This document shows positions 45,530 to 54,056 of a stretch of 64,000 bases of DNA, in pieces. This stretch comes from Faucicola osloensis_C (GTDB lineage Bacteria > Pseudomonadota > Gammaproteobacteria > Pseudomonadales > Moraxellaceae). The position numbers and the translations under genes are program-made. Every line of letters starts with the position of its first letter. Position 1 is the first letter of the stretch. The stretch lies in assembly GCA_019353055.1 (NCBI GenBank), contig JABAHL010000003.1:146301-210300 (forward strand), written 5' to 3'. The notes under the pieces were generated by a model. That model was given only the letters and a program-made list of their open reading frames with translations. It was not told where the DNA came from and searched no databases.

Positions 45530-45576
45530 CAAAAAAATAAGCCATACCAGCTGGGGTATTGATGCGCGGTATGGCT
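45530..45576 (-). terminator. Attenuating hairpin between urtA and urtB
   Basis: agccatacc / ggtatggct (9-bp stem, 19-base loop) is followed on the minus strand by TATTTTTTT. It lies after the urtA stop and before urtB, where partial read-through would give excess binding protein. Confidence 0.65.
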
Positions 45577-45649
45577 GTCACAACATCGATTGTTAACTTC
45601 ATTCAAGCTGATTTGAAAGGCTTATTTCGTCATACTTACTTTGGGATGC

Positions 45650-47002
45650 TTATTTTGGAATATAAGGACTCCAAGGTTCAGCTTTAATGGCATCTTTGGT
45701 TTTGTAAACCACATCAAACTGACCATCGGCACGGATTTGCCCAATCATCACAGGTTTGTGTAAGTGGTGATTTTCGGCATCCATGGTTAGCGTGTAGCCC
45801 GATGGCGCGGCAAAGCTTTGACCTGCCATGGCAGCGCGGACTTTATCCACGTCGGTGGAACCCGCTTTTTCAACCGCTTGCTTCCACATATTGATACCCA
45901 CATAAGTGGCTTCCATTGGGTCATTGGTCACTACTTTATCGGCATTTGGCAGTTTGTGGTCAATGGCGTATTTTTTATAAGCATTCACAAACTTGATGTT
46001 TACAGGGTTTTTGACCGATTCAAAGTAGTTCCATGCTGCCAAGTGTCCGACTAATGGGGTGGTGTCGATACCACGAAGTTCTTCTTCACCCACAGAAAAC
46101 GCCATCACAGGAATATCCGCCGCTTTGATGCCTTGGTTACCAAGCTCACGGTAGAAGGGGACGTTTGAGTCACCATTGATGGTGGAGATAACTGCGGTCT
46201 TTTTACCCGCTGAGAATTTTTTGATATTACCCACGATGGTTTGGTAGTTGTTAAAGCCAAATGGGGTATATTCTTCCATGATGTCGCTATCTGCCACGCC
46301 TTTAGACTTTAAAAACGCCCGTAAAATCTTATTGGTGGTACGGGGATACACATAGTCAGTACCCAATAGCACAAAGCGTTTGGCACCGCCGCCTTCTGGT
46401 GACATCAAGTACTCAACCGCAGGAATGGCTTGTTGGTTGGGCGCGGCGCCAGTATAAAAGATGTTTTTGGACTGCTCTTGTCCTTCGTACTGCACAGGGT
46501 AGAATAATAAGCCGTTTAATTCTTCAACCACAGGCAACACGGATTTACGAGAAACCGATGTCCAGCAACCAAAGATAACCGCGACTTTGTCTTGTGTCAG
46601 TAGCTGGCGCGTTTTTTCGGCGAACAATGGCCAGTCTGAGGCAGGGTCGACAACCACAGGCTCAAGCTTTTTGCCCATCACCCCACCTTTGGCATTGATT
46701 TCGTCAATCGCCATCAACGCGGTGTCTTTGAGCGATGTTTCAGAAATTGCCATGGTACCTGAGAGTGAATGCAAGATACCCACTTTGATGGTCTCGCCAT
46801 TGCTAGGGGCAGGTGCACTACCGGTGGCAGCAGTGGTTGACGTGCCACTGGCCGGTTTGGCGTCACTTGATGATTGCGGTTTTGAACAACCTGTCAACAT
46901 CATACTGCCCGTTACCGCTAGGGCAACCAAGGATCTGCCAAATGCACGACGGCTTAATTGGCGCTCAGTCGTGGTTAGCTCGGTGGTTTTTTTGTCTAAC
47001 AT
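45650..47002 (-). CDS. urtA: Urea ABC transporter substrate-binding lipoprotein UrtA
   Basis: A 450-residue periplasmic binding protein. The N-terminus has a twin-Arg (RR18-19) before a hydrophobic stretch and the lipobox LTGC with Cys39 as lipidation site. IKVGILHSLSGTMAISETSLKDTALMAIDEINAKGGVMGKKLEPVVVDPASDWPLFAEKTRQLL is the urea/short-amide binding family signature. The start has taggagtgacac upstream. It is the first gene of urtABCDE and is preceded by a sigma54-like promoter. Confidence 0.93.
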   Translation of the reverse strand: MLDKKTTELTTTERQLSRRAFGRSLVALAVTGSMMLTGCSKPQSSSDAKPASGTSTTAATGSAPAPSNGETIKVGILHSLSGTMAISETSLKDTALMAIDEINAKGGVMGKKLEPVVVDPASDWPLFAEKTRQLLTQDKVAVIFGCWTSVSRKSVLPVVEELNGLLFYPVQYEGQEQSKNIFYTGAAPNQQAIPAVEYLMSPEGGGAKRFVLLGTDYVYPRTTNKILRAFLKSKGVADSDIMEEYTPFGFNNYQTIVGNIKKFSAGKKTAVISTINGDSNVPFYRELGNQGIKAADIPVMAFSVGEEELRGIDTTPLVGHLAAWNYFESVKNPVNIKFVNAYKKYAIDHKLPNADKVVTNDPMEATYVGINMWKQAVEKAGSTDVDKVRAAMAGQSFAAPSGYTLTMDAENHHLHKPVMIGQIRADGQFDVVYKTKDAIKAEPWSPYIPK

Positions 47003-47102
47003 GTGTCACTCCTAAAATAGATGGATTGCCGTTTTAAGGTAGAGCGTAACGGATAGGCTTTGGCTATCGGTTGCTGGTTGTCTTAACTGACTATAGTGAT
47101 AA

Positions 47103-47118
47103 TTCAATTAGTGTGCCA
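47103..47118 (-). promoter_or_regulatory. Sigma54-type promoter of urtABCDE
   Basis: On the minus strand TGGCACACTAATTGAA fits TGGCACR-N4-TTGCW except A for C in the -12 element. It lies about 100 bases upstream of the urtA start. The rest of the 483-base gap holds short repeats and the ureJ terminator, but no gene. Confidence 0.55.
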
Positions 47119-47320
47119 ATCTGCATGTTAAAAGCTATTTTTGAAAATTTTATCAATTAAATCAAAGGTTTGCATTGGTATAGTTAAAAACAGTTATTTT
47201 AAACAATCGCGTATTGCATGAATGATGTTCCTTGGTAAAAAATGGGCAAACTTTGGCGACCTTAGCGATTTCACCAATCTGATGAACTGGAATGGCTTTT
47301 TGCACTATTACCATTCATCT

Positions 47321-47377
47321 GGCATTGCTCTAGCATTCCTATGGCATTGCTCTAGCATTCACCTAGCATTGATTGAC
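47321..47377. repeat. 22-bp direct repeat upstream of urtA
   Basis: ggcattgctctagcattc occurs at 47321-47338 and 47343-47360, and a partial tagcatt follows at about 47364. It lies roughly 220-260 bases upstream of the sigma54-like promoter. Confidence 0.75.
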
Positions 47378-47432
47378 GCTAAATAACGCTTTATCGTCAG
47401 TGTCTTTACGACATTACCCACTTTGTTGCATA

Positions 47433-47467
47433 AAAAAAGTGCAAGCCAGACAGCTTGCACTTTTTAT
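47433..47467 (-). terminator. Intrinsic terminator at the end of the urease operon
   Basis: aagtgcaagc / gcttgcactt with a CAGACA-type loop is followed by seven T on the minus strand. It closes the ure operon after the HupE/UreJ gene. Confidence 0.9.
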
Positions 47468-47485
47468 CAAAAATGTTGTTAATCG

Positions 47486-48142
47486 CTAGTTAGCCAATAC
47501 CAGTGCCATACCCAATGCCGCCATGATTGAAGGTAGCCAAGACAGCTTGGGATGCGCATGGGATTGTGCTTTTACCCAATTCATCACCCCTGCACCCACA
47601 GCAAACAAGGCGGACATCGCGGTTATCATGCCTAAACCAAAGCCTTGACTCACGCTACTGACTGGCATCTCCACGGCATGCGCCATCCCATGAAATAGCG
47701 TCAAACCAAATAAGCTGATCGCCATCATAAGCGAAAATCTTTTTTGATTGGCTTGTGCTATCTTGGTGCGCTGCGCCAAAACTGCGACCGCTGTCAACAC
47801 CACCGATAGCAAAATCGCACCTTCAATAATCGATGAGCCAATCGCCACATGAGATAGTTGCACCAAAGCAAAGCCTAACAGTAAGCTCGTCACCAATAAG
47901 CCTAAACCCAGTTTTTTGTGACGGGCAAACACCATGCCCATGCCAACTGCAAGCACCACGTGGTCAAGACCTGAGATAGGATGCATGAGCCCTGCGGTAA
48001 CGGCAGCCATTAAATCCACCGAACTTGCACCTGCATGAAGGGTTAAACCATGACCGACATGCGCCACTGCTACACTTGAAAGGCTAACAAGCGCGGTTGC
48101 CAACATCGTTTTTTGGGTTGTTTTTTGGGTTAAAGTTTTCAT
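47486..48142 (-). CDS. ureJ: HupE/UreJ-family nickel permease
   Basis: A 218-residue membrane protein. A signal peptide (about 1-27, ending AVAHVGHG) precedes about six helices. The HPISGLDHVVLAVGMG segment is the HP-x3-DH nickel-binding motif of HupE/UreJ, and FHGMAHAVEMP is the second His motif. It supplies nickel to urease. It lies 27 bases after ureG and is the last gene of the ure operon. Confidence 0.9.
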   Translation of the reverse strand: MKTLTQKTTQKTMLATALVSLSSVAVAHVGHGLTLHAGASSVDLMAAVTAGLMHPISGLDHVVLAVGMGMVFARHKKLGLGLLVTSLLLGFALVQLSHVAIGSSIIEGAILLSVVLTAVAVLAQRTKIAQANQKRFSLMMAISLFGLTLFHGMAHAVEMPVSSVSQGFGLGMITAMSALFAVGAGVMNWVKAQSHAHPKLSWLPSIMAALGMALVLAN

Positions 48143-48169
48143 TATGTCTCCTTGATGTTATCGCATTTT

Positions 48170-48871
48170 TTACATATTTTCGCTTGAGCTTGGTAAATGT
48201 TGTACCGGCTGTGACGGAATCTCTAGCGCTCTTAGCATGCCCTGTTGTTGGATAAATTTGATAATGTCATCCAAACCGTCTTGAGTTTTCATGTTGCTAA
48301 ACACAAATGGCTTATCGCCGCGCATTTTTTTGGCGTCTTTGTCCATAATCGACAAATCCGCGCCCACAAGTGGCGCAAGGTCGGTTTTATTGATAATCAG
48401 CAAATCTGATTTGGTAATCCCAGGTCCACCTTTGCGGGGGATTTTGTCGCCTGCACTCACATCAATCACATAAATGGTCAAATCCGACAACTCTGGGCTA
48501 AAGGTCGCCGCCAAGTTATCACCGCCCGACTCAATAATAATCAGCTCAAGACCGTCAAACCGATTTTGCAAGGTAGCCACGGCATTAAGATTAATCGACG
48601 CATCTTCACGAATCGCTGTGTGCGGACAGCCGCCCGTTTCCACGCCTATAATCCGCTCAGCGGGCATGGCATCGTGGCGGGTCAAAAACTCCGAATCTTC
48701 TTTGGTATAAATATCGTTGGTAATCACCGCCATGTTGTACACGTCTTTGAGACGACGGCACAGACTTAAGGTCAAAGCGGTTTTGCCAGAGCCAACAGGC
48801 CCGCCAATGCCAAGGCGTAACGGGGATAAGCGAGGCTCTTGGGTTGGGGTTTTTTGGGTAAAGCCAGTCAT
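48170..48871 (-). CDS. ureG: Urease accessory GTPase UreG
   Basis: A 233-residue SIMIBI-class GTPase. The P-loop is GIGGPVGSGKTAL (Lys30, Thr31), VITNDIYTKEDSEFL follows, the conserved metal-binding Cys-Pro-His is in ETGGCPHTAIREDAS, IIESGGDNLAATFSPEL is the Walker B region, and NKTDLAPLVG the guanine-binding motif. It couples GTP hydrolysis to nickel insertion with UreD, UreE and UreF. caaggaaacccc precedes the start. It is 50 bases downstream of ureF. Confidence 0.96.
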   Translation of the reverse strand: MTGFTQKTPTQEPRLSPLRLGIGGPVGSGKTALTLSLCRRLKDVYNMAVITNDIYTKEDSEFLTRHDAMPAERIIGVETGGCPHTAIREDASINLNAVATLQNRFDGLELIIIESGGDNLAATFSPELSDLTIYVIDVSAGDKIPRKGGPGITKSDLLIINKTDLAPLVGADLSIMDKDAKKMRGDKPFVFSNMKTQDGLDDIIKFIQQQGMLRALEIPSQPVQHLPSSSENM

Positions 48872-48921
48872 GGGGTTTCCTTGTGATTGATGTTAAAGAC
48901 GGGTTGTTAAAGACAGCGGTT

Positions 48922-49758
48922 TTAGGAACGAAACAGACGACTATATTGTTGTTCATGATGACAGGATAATTCTGCCAACGACGGTACAGACGCTGATAGT
49001 TGCAAGTGGTTGATTAAAATCAGTAATGTTTGGGCATGCTGCTGTGCCTGTAAAAATTGTGGCGCAATGTCTTGTAGCTTAGCCACAACCGCTTGCGGAT
49101 GATGGATGGCTGTCAATGCCGTTTTGACTTTGCTGGCTTGCGTTTGGCAAAGCTTGGCAATCGGTTCATCCATCGCTTGCCCCAATTGCCAAATAATACG
49201 CTGCCCTGCCATTTGTCCCAACGGTAAGGTTTTGACAATCGCCAAGGTCAGATTTTCCATTTGAGCAAACGCATAGGTCGTCAGGCTATCGGCTATCGGC
49301 AGTTGCCAAAAATACGCCAAGCGAGCGAATAACGGTAAATAGCCTTGCGCTATCCAATCTTGTGGCATCGCAAGGTCGAGAACGCCATCAAGCCAGGCAC
49401 AAAATGCCTGCGCCAATTGTTGACTCTCTAATAAAAACTCATGGCTATCACGGCTTGCCCCATAAAAATTGGCTAGACTATCCACCAAGCTGTGGTGAGT
49501 TGTTTGCGCTGATAGCTGCATCATACTTGCCATCAGCGGCAGTTCAAAATTGAGTAAAACCTCTTGTTGATAAGCCTGCAAAAACGCCAAACTACTGGCT
49601 TCATCATGAATAAAACCTTGCTCAATAGCAGACTCCACGCCTTGGGAATAGGTATAACTGCCAATCGGCAAATTGCTCGACGCGAGCATCATCAGCTTAA
49701 GCAATTGTTGTGGCGGCGTCGTCTGTGTGAGGTGCGACGTTGTTGTCATTGTTTTCAT
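48922..49758 (-). CDS. ureF: Urease accessory protein UreF
   Basis: A 278-residue all-helical protein. LLKLMMLASSNLPIGSYTYSQGVESAIEQGF is the conserved UreF N-terminal segment, and the C-terminal part (HEQQYSRLFRS) is characteristic. UreF and UreD form a complex on apo-urease that accepts nickel-loaded UreG. The length is longer than the usual 225-235, with extra residues in the middle. The start overlaps the ureE stop by four bases (ATGA). Confidence 0.9.
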   Translation of the reverse strand: MKTMTTTSHLTQTTPPQQLLKLMMLASSNLPIGSYTYSQGVESAIEQGFIHDEASSLAFLQAYQQEVLLNFELPLMASMMQLSAQTTHHSLVDSLANFYGASRDSHEFLLESQQLAQAFCAWLDGVLDLAMPQDWIAQGYLPLFARLAYFWQLPIADSLTTYAFAQMENLTLAIVKTLPLGQMAGQRIIWQLGQAMDEPIAKLCQTQASKVKTALTAIHHPQAVVAKLQDIAPQFLQAQQHAQTLLILINHLQLSASVPSLAELSCHHEQQYSRLFRS

Positions 49759-50321
49759 GAAAAAAACGTGGCTTTGGTTAAATCGCCGACGATTGCACTT
49801 TGCGTATCGGCATGGCTTAACCGATTATCATGCCCATGTGAATGCCCGCCATGCCCATATGCCCCTGTTTCGGGTTCAAAAGCGTGTGCCACTTCGCTCA
49901 CGATTAAGCCTAATTTCACCAGCATATCGGCAAGCACATAATCGGGCTCAAAGTACAGGGCGTAATCATTATCATGCTGAACCAACATCAAAGGCACATG
50001 ACGGTTGCCCAAATGATACGCCCCGCGCATCAGTTCAAAGGCATTGTCGGCGGTGACTTTGGTGAGGGTTTGCGGTTTGGCAAAGATTTGTATGATGTCG
50101 CCTGACGCATTTTGTACCACGTCACCGTCTTTGAGCGTACCTGTGCGTGGCAGGTCGATACCGACCGCTTCACCATTTTGCAGGGTGGCACGAAAGCGTG
50201 ACCGCTGACGGGTGTCGAAGTCGATTTGTAGATAATTTCCTTTTTCTTTTTGATGCTTTAATTTTTCAATCTGATTTTGGGTTAAATCTGATGGATTGAT
50301 TCGCTTGTTATAAATTTCCAT
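49755..50321 (-). CDS. ureE: Urease nickel metallochaperone UreE
   Basis: A 188-residue chaperone. The N-terminal peptide-binding domain (1-75: EKLKHQKEKGNYLQIDFDTRQRSRFRATLQNGEAVGIDLPRTG) is followed by a metal-binding domain (LGNRHVPLMLVQHDNDYALYFEPDYVLADMLVKLG). The tail, GAYGHGGHSHGHDNR, is a His-rich nickel-binding end. It overlaps ureF by four bases. The start lies inside the last codons of a small zinc-ribbon ORF upstream, a 14-base overlap that suggests translational coupling. Confidence 0.92.
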   Translation of the reverse strand: MEIYNKRINPSDLTQNQIEKLKHQKEKGNYLQIDFDTRQRSRFRATLQNGEAVGIDLPRTGTLKDGDVVQNASGDIIQIFAKPQTLTKVTADNAFELMRGAYHLGNRHVPLMLVQHDNDYALYFEPDYVLADMLVKLGLIVSEVAHAFEPETGAYGHGGHSHGHDNRLSHADTQSAIVGDLTKATFFS

Positions 50322-50463
50322 TGTTACTCTTTTCTAATTTCTCTAGATATTCAGAAATGTTGCCATTCCAACCGCATTTTTGACAACGACCATTTTTTAA
50401 TTCATGCACGCACTTTTCATACCCATAAAGTTGATGTGAACAGTTAGGACATAAATTTGACAT
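50308..50463 (-). CDS. Small zinc-ribbon ORF between ureBC and ureE
   Basis: A 51-codon reading frame (ATG at 50463, stop at 50308), unlisted because of its size. It encodes a peptide with two CxxC pairs, Cys5/Cys8 in CPNC and Cys27/Cys30 in CQKC, 18 residues apart, plus Cys18. That spacing is a classic zinc ribbon. The sequence reads CPNCSHQLYGYEKC then GRCQKCGWNGN and a helical tail. It lies in the same orientation as ureBC and ureE, and its last 14 bases overlap the ureE start. No clear ribosome-binding site is seen. The family is not recognised; a role in metal handling for urease is a guess from position. Confidence 0.6.
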   Translation of the reverse strand: MSNLCPNCSHQLYGYEKCVHELKNGRCQKCGWNGNISEYLEKLEKSNNGNL

Positions 50464-50505
50464 CTTTGCATTGGGAATATGCGATACGCCCCTACATTCA
50501 AATGG

Positions 50506-52596
50506 TTAAAATAGAAAATACCGCTGTGCCATTGGCAACACAGCTGACGGCTCACAAGTGAGAAGCTGACCATCCGCCCGCACTTCATAGGTTTCTGGGT
50601 TGATCGACATCTCGGGGCAATAGCTATTAAACCGCATATCTTTTTTGCGAATGTTACGAATACCCTGTACAGGGCGAATCACTTTTTGCAAGCCAAGTTT
50701 GTGTTGGATATCGTTGTCAAAGGCGATTTTGGATACAAAGGTGATACTGGTTTGGTGGGTGGCTTTGCCAAGGCTTGCGAACATCGGACGATAATGCACC
50801 GGCTGCGGGGTTGGAATGGAGGCATTGATATCACCCATCGGGTAAGCGGCGATGCTACCACCTTTTAAAATCGTGTCAGGTTTCACCCCAAAGAATTTGG
50901 GCGACCATAGCACCAAATCCGCCCATTTACCGACTTCTACCGAACCGACTTCCTCGGCAATACCGTGGGTAATGGCGGGATTGATGGTGTATTTGGCGAT
51001 ATAGCGTTTGATGCGAAAATTGTCGTTGCTCTTGATGTCATCCACATCGGTGAGCGTGATACCTTGCTCGCTGTGGCTAGATACATCGGGTGCTAAAAAT
51101 CCGCGTTGGCGCTTCATTTTATCCGCCGTTTGCCAAGTGCGGATAATCACCTCGCCCACCCGTCCCATCGCTTGCGAGTCGCTACTCATCATGGAGATTG
51201 CGCCCAAATCGTGCAAAATATCTTCAGCGGCGATGGTTTCTTGGCGGATACGGCTCTCAGCAAAGGCGATATCTTCGGCAATTGCAGGACTCAAATGGTG
51301 ACAGACCATCAGCATGTCGAGATGCTCATCAATGGTGTTGATGGTAAACGGACGCGTGGGGTTGGTCGAAGACGGCAACACATGTGGCTCGCCAATCGCC
51401 CGCAAAATATCAGGGGCGTGCCCGCCGCCTGCGCCTTCGGTGTGAAAGGTGTGAATACAGCGGTCTTTAAAGGCATTTAGCGTGCTTTCTAGATAGCCAC
51501 TTTCGTTGAGCGTATCGGTATGAATCGCCACTTGCACATCATACTCTTCGGCAACGCTCAAGCAGTTGTCAATCGCTTGCGGCGTGGTGCCCCAGTCTTC
51601 ATGCAGTTTTAGCCCGACCACACCTGCTTCGATTTGCTCGATAATCGGCTGCGGCAAGCTGACATTGCCTTTGCCCAGTAGCCCAATGTTCATGGGCATG
51701 TCATCAAGGGCTTTGAGCATGGTCTCGATATGGTATTTGCCGTTGGTGCAGGTGGTGGCAAGCGTGCCTTGGGCAGGCCCTGAACCACCGCCAATCATGG
51801 TGGTTACCCCAGACATCAAGGCAACTTCCGCCTGCTGTGGCGCGATAAAGTGAATATGGGTATCAATCCCGCCCGCGGTCAAAATTTTGCCTTCACCTGC
51901 AATAATCTCGGTGCTTGCGCCAATAGCGATGGTGACATTGGATTGAATATCGGGGTTGCCCGCCTTGCCAATCGCCCAAATTCTGCTGTCTTTAATCGCC
52001 ACATCGGCTTTATAAATCCCGGTATAATCTAAAATAAGCGCGTTGGTAATCACGGTATCAGCCACTTCGGCAAAAGGGCGCTGCCCTTGCCCCATGCCGT
52101 CACGAATCACTTTGCCACCACCAAATTTGACCTCTTCACCATAGCTGGTAAAGTCTTTTTCCACTTCCAGCCACAGCTCGGTATCAGCAAGACGCAGTTT
52201 ATCCCCCACGGTTAAGCCAAAATGCTCGGCATACATTTGGCGGGGTACGGTTTTTTGTGATTTTGGCAAACTTGCGGTATCAACAGACGAGGTGGCTTGC
52301 CCCATCACCCGCCCAGCAAACCCAAAAATCGCCTTATTGCCACCAAACTCGACCAGTTCAACTGATCGCGCTTGCCCGGGCTCAAAGCGCACTGCCGTAC
52401 CCGATAAGATATTTAAGCGAAACCCAAGCGCCTTGTCACGGTCAAACGCCAGTGCGTCATTGGCTTCGGCAAAATGGTAGTGAGAGCCGATTTGAATCGG
52501 TCTGTCGCCGGTGTTTTTGACCAAAATAGTTTGGACGGCTCGCCCTTCATTAAGGATAATGGCTTGGTCTTTTAGCTTATATTCGCCAACTTTCAT
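50506..52596 (-). CDS. ureC: Fused urease beta-alpha subunit (UreB-UreC)
   Basis: One 696-residue frame carries the beta subunit (about 1-100: MKVGEYKLKDQAI, NTGDRPIQIGSHYHFAE), a linker (about 101-115) and the alpha catalytic subunit (from about 116: QMYAEHFGLTVGDKLRL). The whole Ni site is intact: His247, His249, carbamylated Lys330, His332, His359, His385 and Asp473. Flap residues Cys432 and His433 are also intact. These match Klebsiella numbering with a constant offset of 113. Urease hydrolyses urea to ammonia and carbamate. In most bacteria ureB and ureC are separate genes; here they are one polypeptide. It lies 23 bases after ureA. Confidence 0.95.
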   Translation of the reverse strand: MKVGEYKLKDQAIILNEGRAVQTILVKNTGDRPIQIGSHYHFAEANDALAFDRDKALGFRLNILSGTAVRFEPGQARSVELVEFGGNKAIFGFAGRVMGQATSSVDTASLPKSQKTVPRQMYAEHFGLTVGDKLRLADTELWLEVEKDFTSYGEEVKFGGGKVIRDGMGQGQRPFAEVADTVITNALILDYTGIYKADVAIKDSRIWAIGKAGNPDIQSNVTIAIGASTEIIAGEGKILTAGGIDTHIHFIAPQQAEVALMSGVTTMIGGGSGPAQGTLATTCTNGKYHIETMLKALDDMPMNIGLLGKGNVSLPQPIIEQIEAGVVGLKLHEDWGTTPQAIDNCLSVAEEYDVQVAIHTDTLNESGYLESTLNAFKDRCIHTFHTEGAGGGHAPDILRAIGEPHVLPSSTNPTRPFTINTIDEHLDMLMVCHHLSPAIAEDIAFAESRIRQETIAAEDILHDLGAISMMSSDSQAMGRVGEVIIRTWQTADKMKRQRGFLAPDVSSHSEQGITLTDVDDIKSNDNFRIKRYIAKYTINPAITHGIAEEVGSVEVGKWADLVLWSPKFFGVKPDTILKGGSIAAYPMGDINASIPTPQPVHYRPMFASLGKATHQTSITFVSKIAFDNDIQHKLGLQKVIRPVQGIRNIRKKDMRFNSYCPEMSINPETYEVRADGQLLTCEPSAVLPMAQRYFLF

Positions 52597-52619
52597 GGTT
52601 TACCCCTTATAGTCTTAAA

Positions 52620-52922
52620 TTACACAATCGGTTGGTGAATGGTCACCAGTTTGGTACCATCGGGAAAGGTGGCTTCCACTTGCACATCGTCAATCATCTC
52701 GGCGATGCCATCCATCACATCCTCAACCCTAAGCCACGTGCTACCTTCGCCCATTAACTGTGCCACTGTCTTGCCCTCTCTTGCCCCTTCGAGTACCAAC
52801 ATACTGATATAGGCTATTGCTTCTGGATAGTTAAGTTTTAAGCCACGTTGTTTGCGGCGTTCGGCAACCAGTCCTGCGGTAAAAATAAGTAATTTATCTT
52901 TTTCGGCGGGGGTTAAATGCAT
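52620..52922 (-). CDS. ureA: Urease gamma subunit UreA
   Basis: A 100-residue gamma subunit. MHLTPAEKDKLLIFTAGLVAERRKQRGLKLNYPEAIAYIS and VAQLMGEGSTWLRVEDVM with the end VEATFPDGTKLVTIHQPIV are the standard family sequence. It binds the beta and alpha subunits in the (abg)3 trimer. In this genome the beta and alpha parts are fused downstream, so the enzyme would be a (UreA, UreBC)3 assembly. The gap to ureD is 49 bases. Confidence 0.97.
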   Translation of the reverse strand: MHLTPAEKDKLLIFTAGLVAERRKQRGLKLNYPEAIAYISMLVLEGAREGKTVAQLMGEGSTWLRVEDVMDGIAEMIDDVQVEATFPDGTKLVTIHQPIV

Positions 52923-52971
52923 GGGTTACTCCAATTGTTTTTTAGTGTTAAAAATTAGACCTTCACTGCCA

Positions 52972-53916
52972 CTAGGTTGCCCAAATTCGGGGCAAATGAC
53001 TGGCTTGTTGCCACATTAAAGTGCGAATCTCACCACGAACTGCACCAAAACTATCAAAACATTGGCGGACATCATCCCCCAAATAGCGAATAATCATCAC
53101 CTCCCCTGTTTGGGTGCAAGAGACAGGCAAGCTATGGTGGTCGATAAATAATCGTAATTGCTTGACCCAGTCAATCAGCTGTTTTTGCGCATCAACGCTG
53201 GGCACAACCCATAAGCTAGCAAAGACACTGTGGTTATTTAGACCCACGGGTGAGCCAAACCAATCGTGTTCGGCACAGTGATGTAAGGTATCAGCAAGCA
53301 GCAATTTGGGCTGCTCATCCACGCGCCAAAATAGATTTGATAACCGCATCTCGCCTGTACTGTAGCGCTCGCCATGATGCTCTCGCCCTAATAGGTTAAT
53401 TTCCCAAGCGATAACACTGGCAGCTGGGCTAATAAAAAACTGATTGGTGGCATGGGCAAAACTTGCGTTATAAAAACAGTTTTCTTGCGGTAGCCATTCA
53501 AAACGGCTGTCGTCTTGCAGATACACCGTGACATTTTGAACAGCATAACTATTTGAATTTTCTTGGGTTTCTTGGCTTTTTTGAGTTTTTTTGGTTGCCG
53601 GACTGTCATCGGTTTGCTTGTTAGCGGTGTAACTTGGTAAATTGCCGTACCATTTATTTGCCCCTGGCGTGGTAATCACAGCGTGGGCGTGATGTTTTAC
53701 GCCAATGTCAATATCGAGTTTATCGCCTAAGGCAATGCCCGCGGGCGGGTACAGCATGATGACATGACAAATACCTTGCTGTTCACCGCTTTCAGGATAC
53801 AAGGCTTTTTGTACCCGCAAGGCGCCTTGGTGGTGGCGTTGTACCAAATTGGTACGAGCATGCTCACCCGCATGTTGGGTGTCAAAAGCTAAGGTAAGGA
53901 CTGAGTGCCAAGCCAT
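52972..53916 (-). CDS. ureD: Urease accessory protein UreD
   Basis: A 314-residue all-beta accessory protein. GALRVQKALYPE is the UreD N-terminal motif, with VIMLYPPAGIALGDKLDIDI, VITTPGANKWY and WLPQENCFYNASFA after it. It binds urease with UreF and holds the nickel-transfer tunnel. An insert around TANKQTDDSPATKKTQKSQETQEN is low-complexity and not part of the family core. It is the first gene of the operon, behind a sigma54-like promoter. No strong ribosome-binding site is seen. Confidence 0.92.
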   Translation of the reverse strand: MAWHSVLTLAFDTQHAGEHARTNLVQRHHQGALRVQKALYPESGEQQGICHVIMLYPPAGIALGDKLDIDIGVKHHAHAVITTPGANKWYGNLPSYTANKQTDDSPATKKTQKSQETQENSNSYAVQNVTVYLQDDSRFEWLPQENCFYNASFAHATNQFFISPAASVIAWEINLLGREHHGERYSTGEMRLSNLFWRVDEQPKLLLADTLHHCAEHDWFGSPVGLNNHSVFASLWVVPSVDAQKQLIDWVKQLRLFIDHHSLPVSCTQTGEVMIIRYLGDDVRQCFDSFGAVRGEIRTLMWQQASHLPRIWAT

Positions 53917-53955
53917 ATCTATCTAACTATATGAAAAATATATGTTTTTATAGAA

Positions 53956-53971
53956 TGCAAGGGCTATGCCA
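53956..53971 (-). promoter_or_regulatory. Sigma54-type promoter of the urease operon
   Basis: On the minus strand TGGCATAGCCCTTGCA matches TGGCAYR-N4-TTGCW at every defined position. It lies about 40 bases before the ureD start. Confidence 0.7.
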
Positions 53972-54018
53972 CATTTGTGCAGTGAGCCTTGATACCAGCA
54001 TTGATAACGACATGGTAA

Positions 54019-54052
54019 AGCCCAAATCAGGGATGTTTACACGGTTTGGGCT
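54019..54052 (-). terminator. Hairpin between the EamA gene and the ureD promoter
   Basis: agcccaaa / tttgggct is an 8-bp perfect stem with an 18-base loop just after the EamA stop. The T-run is weak, so termination may be partial. Confidence 0.45.
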
Positions 54053-54056
54053 GTTA

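Noticed and set aside
50397..50588. A 63-codon ORF overlapping the end of ureBC
   Set aside because: It is in a different frame from the zinc-ribbon ORF and mostly overlaps ureBC, with no family resemblance.
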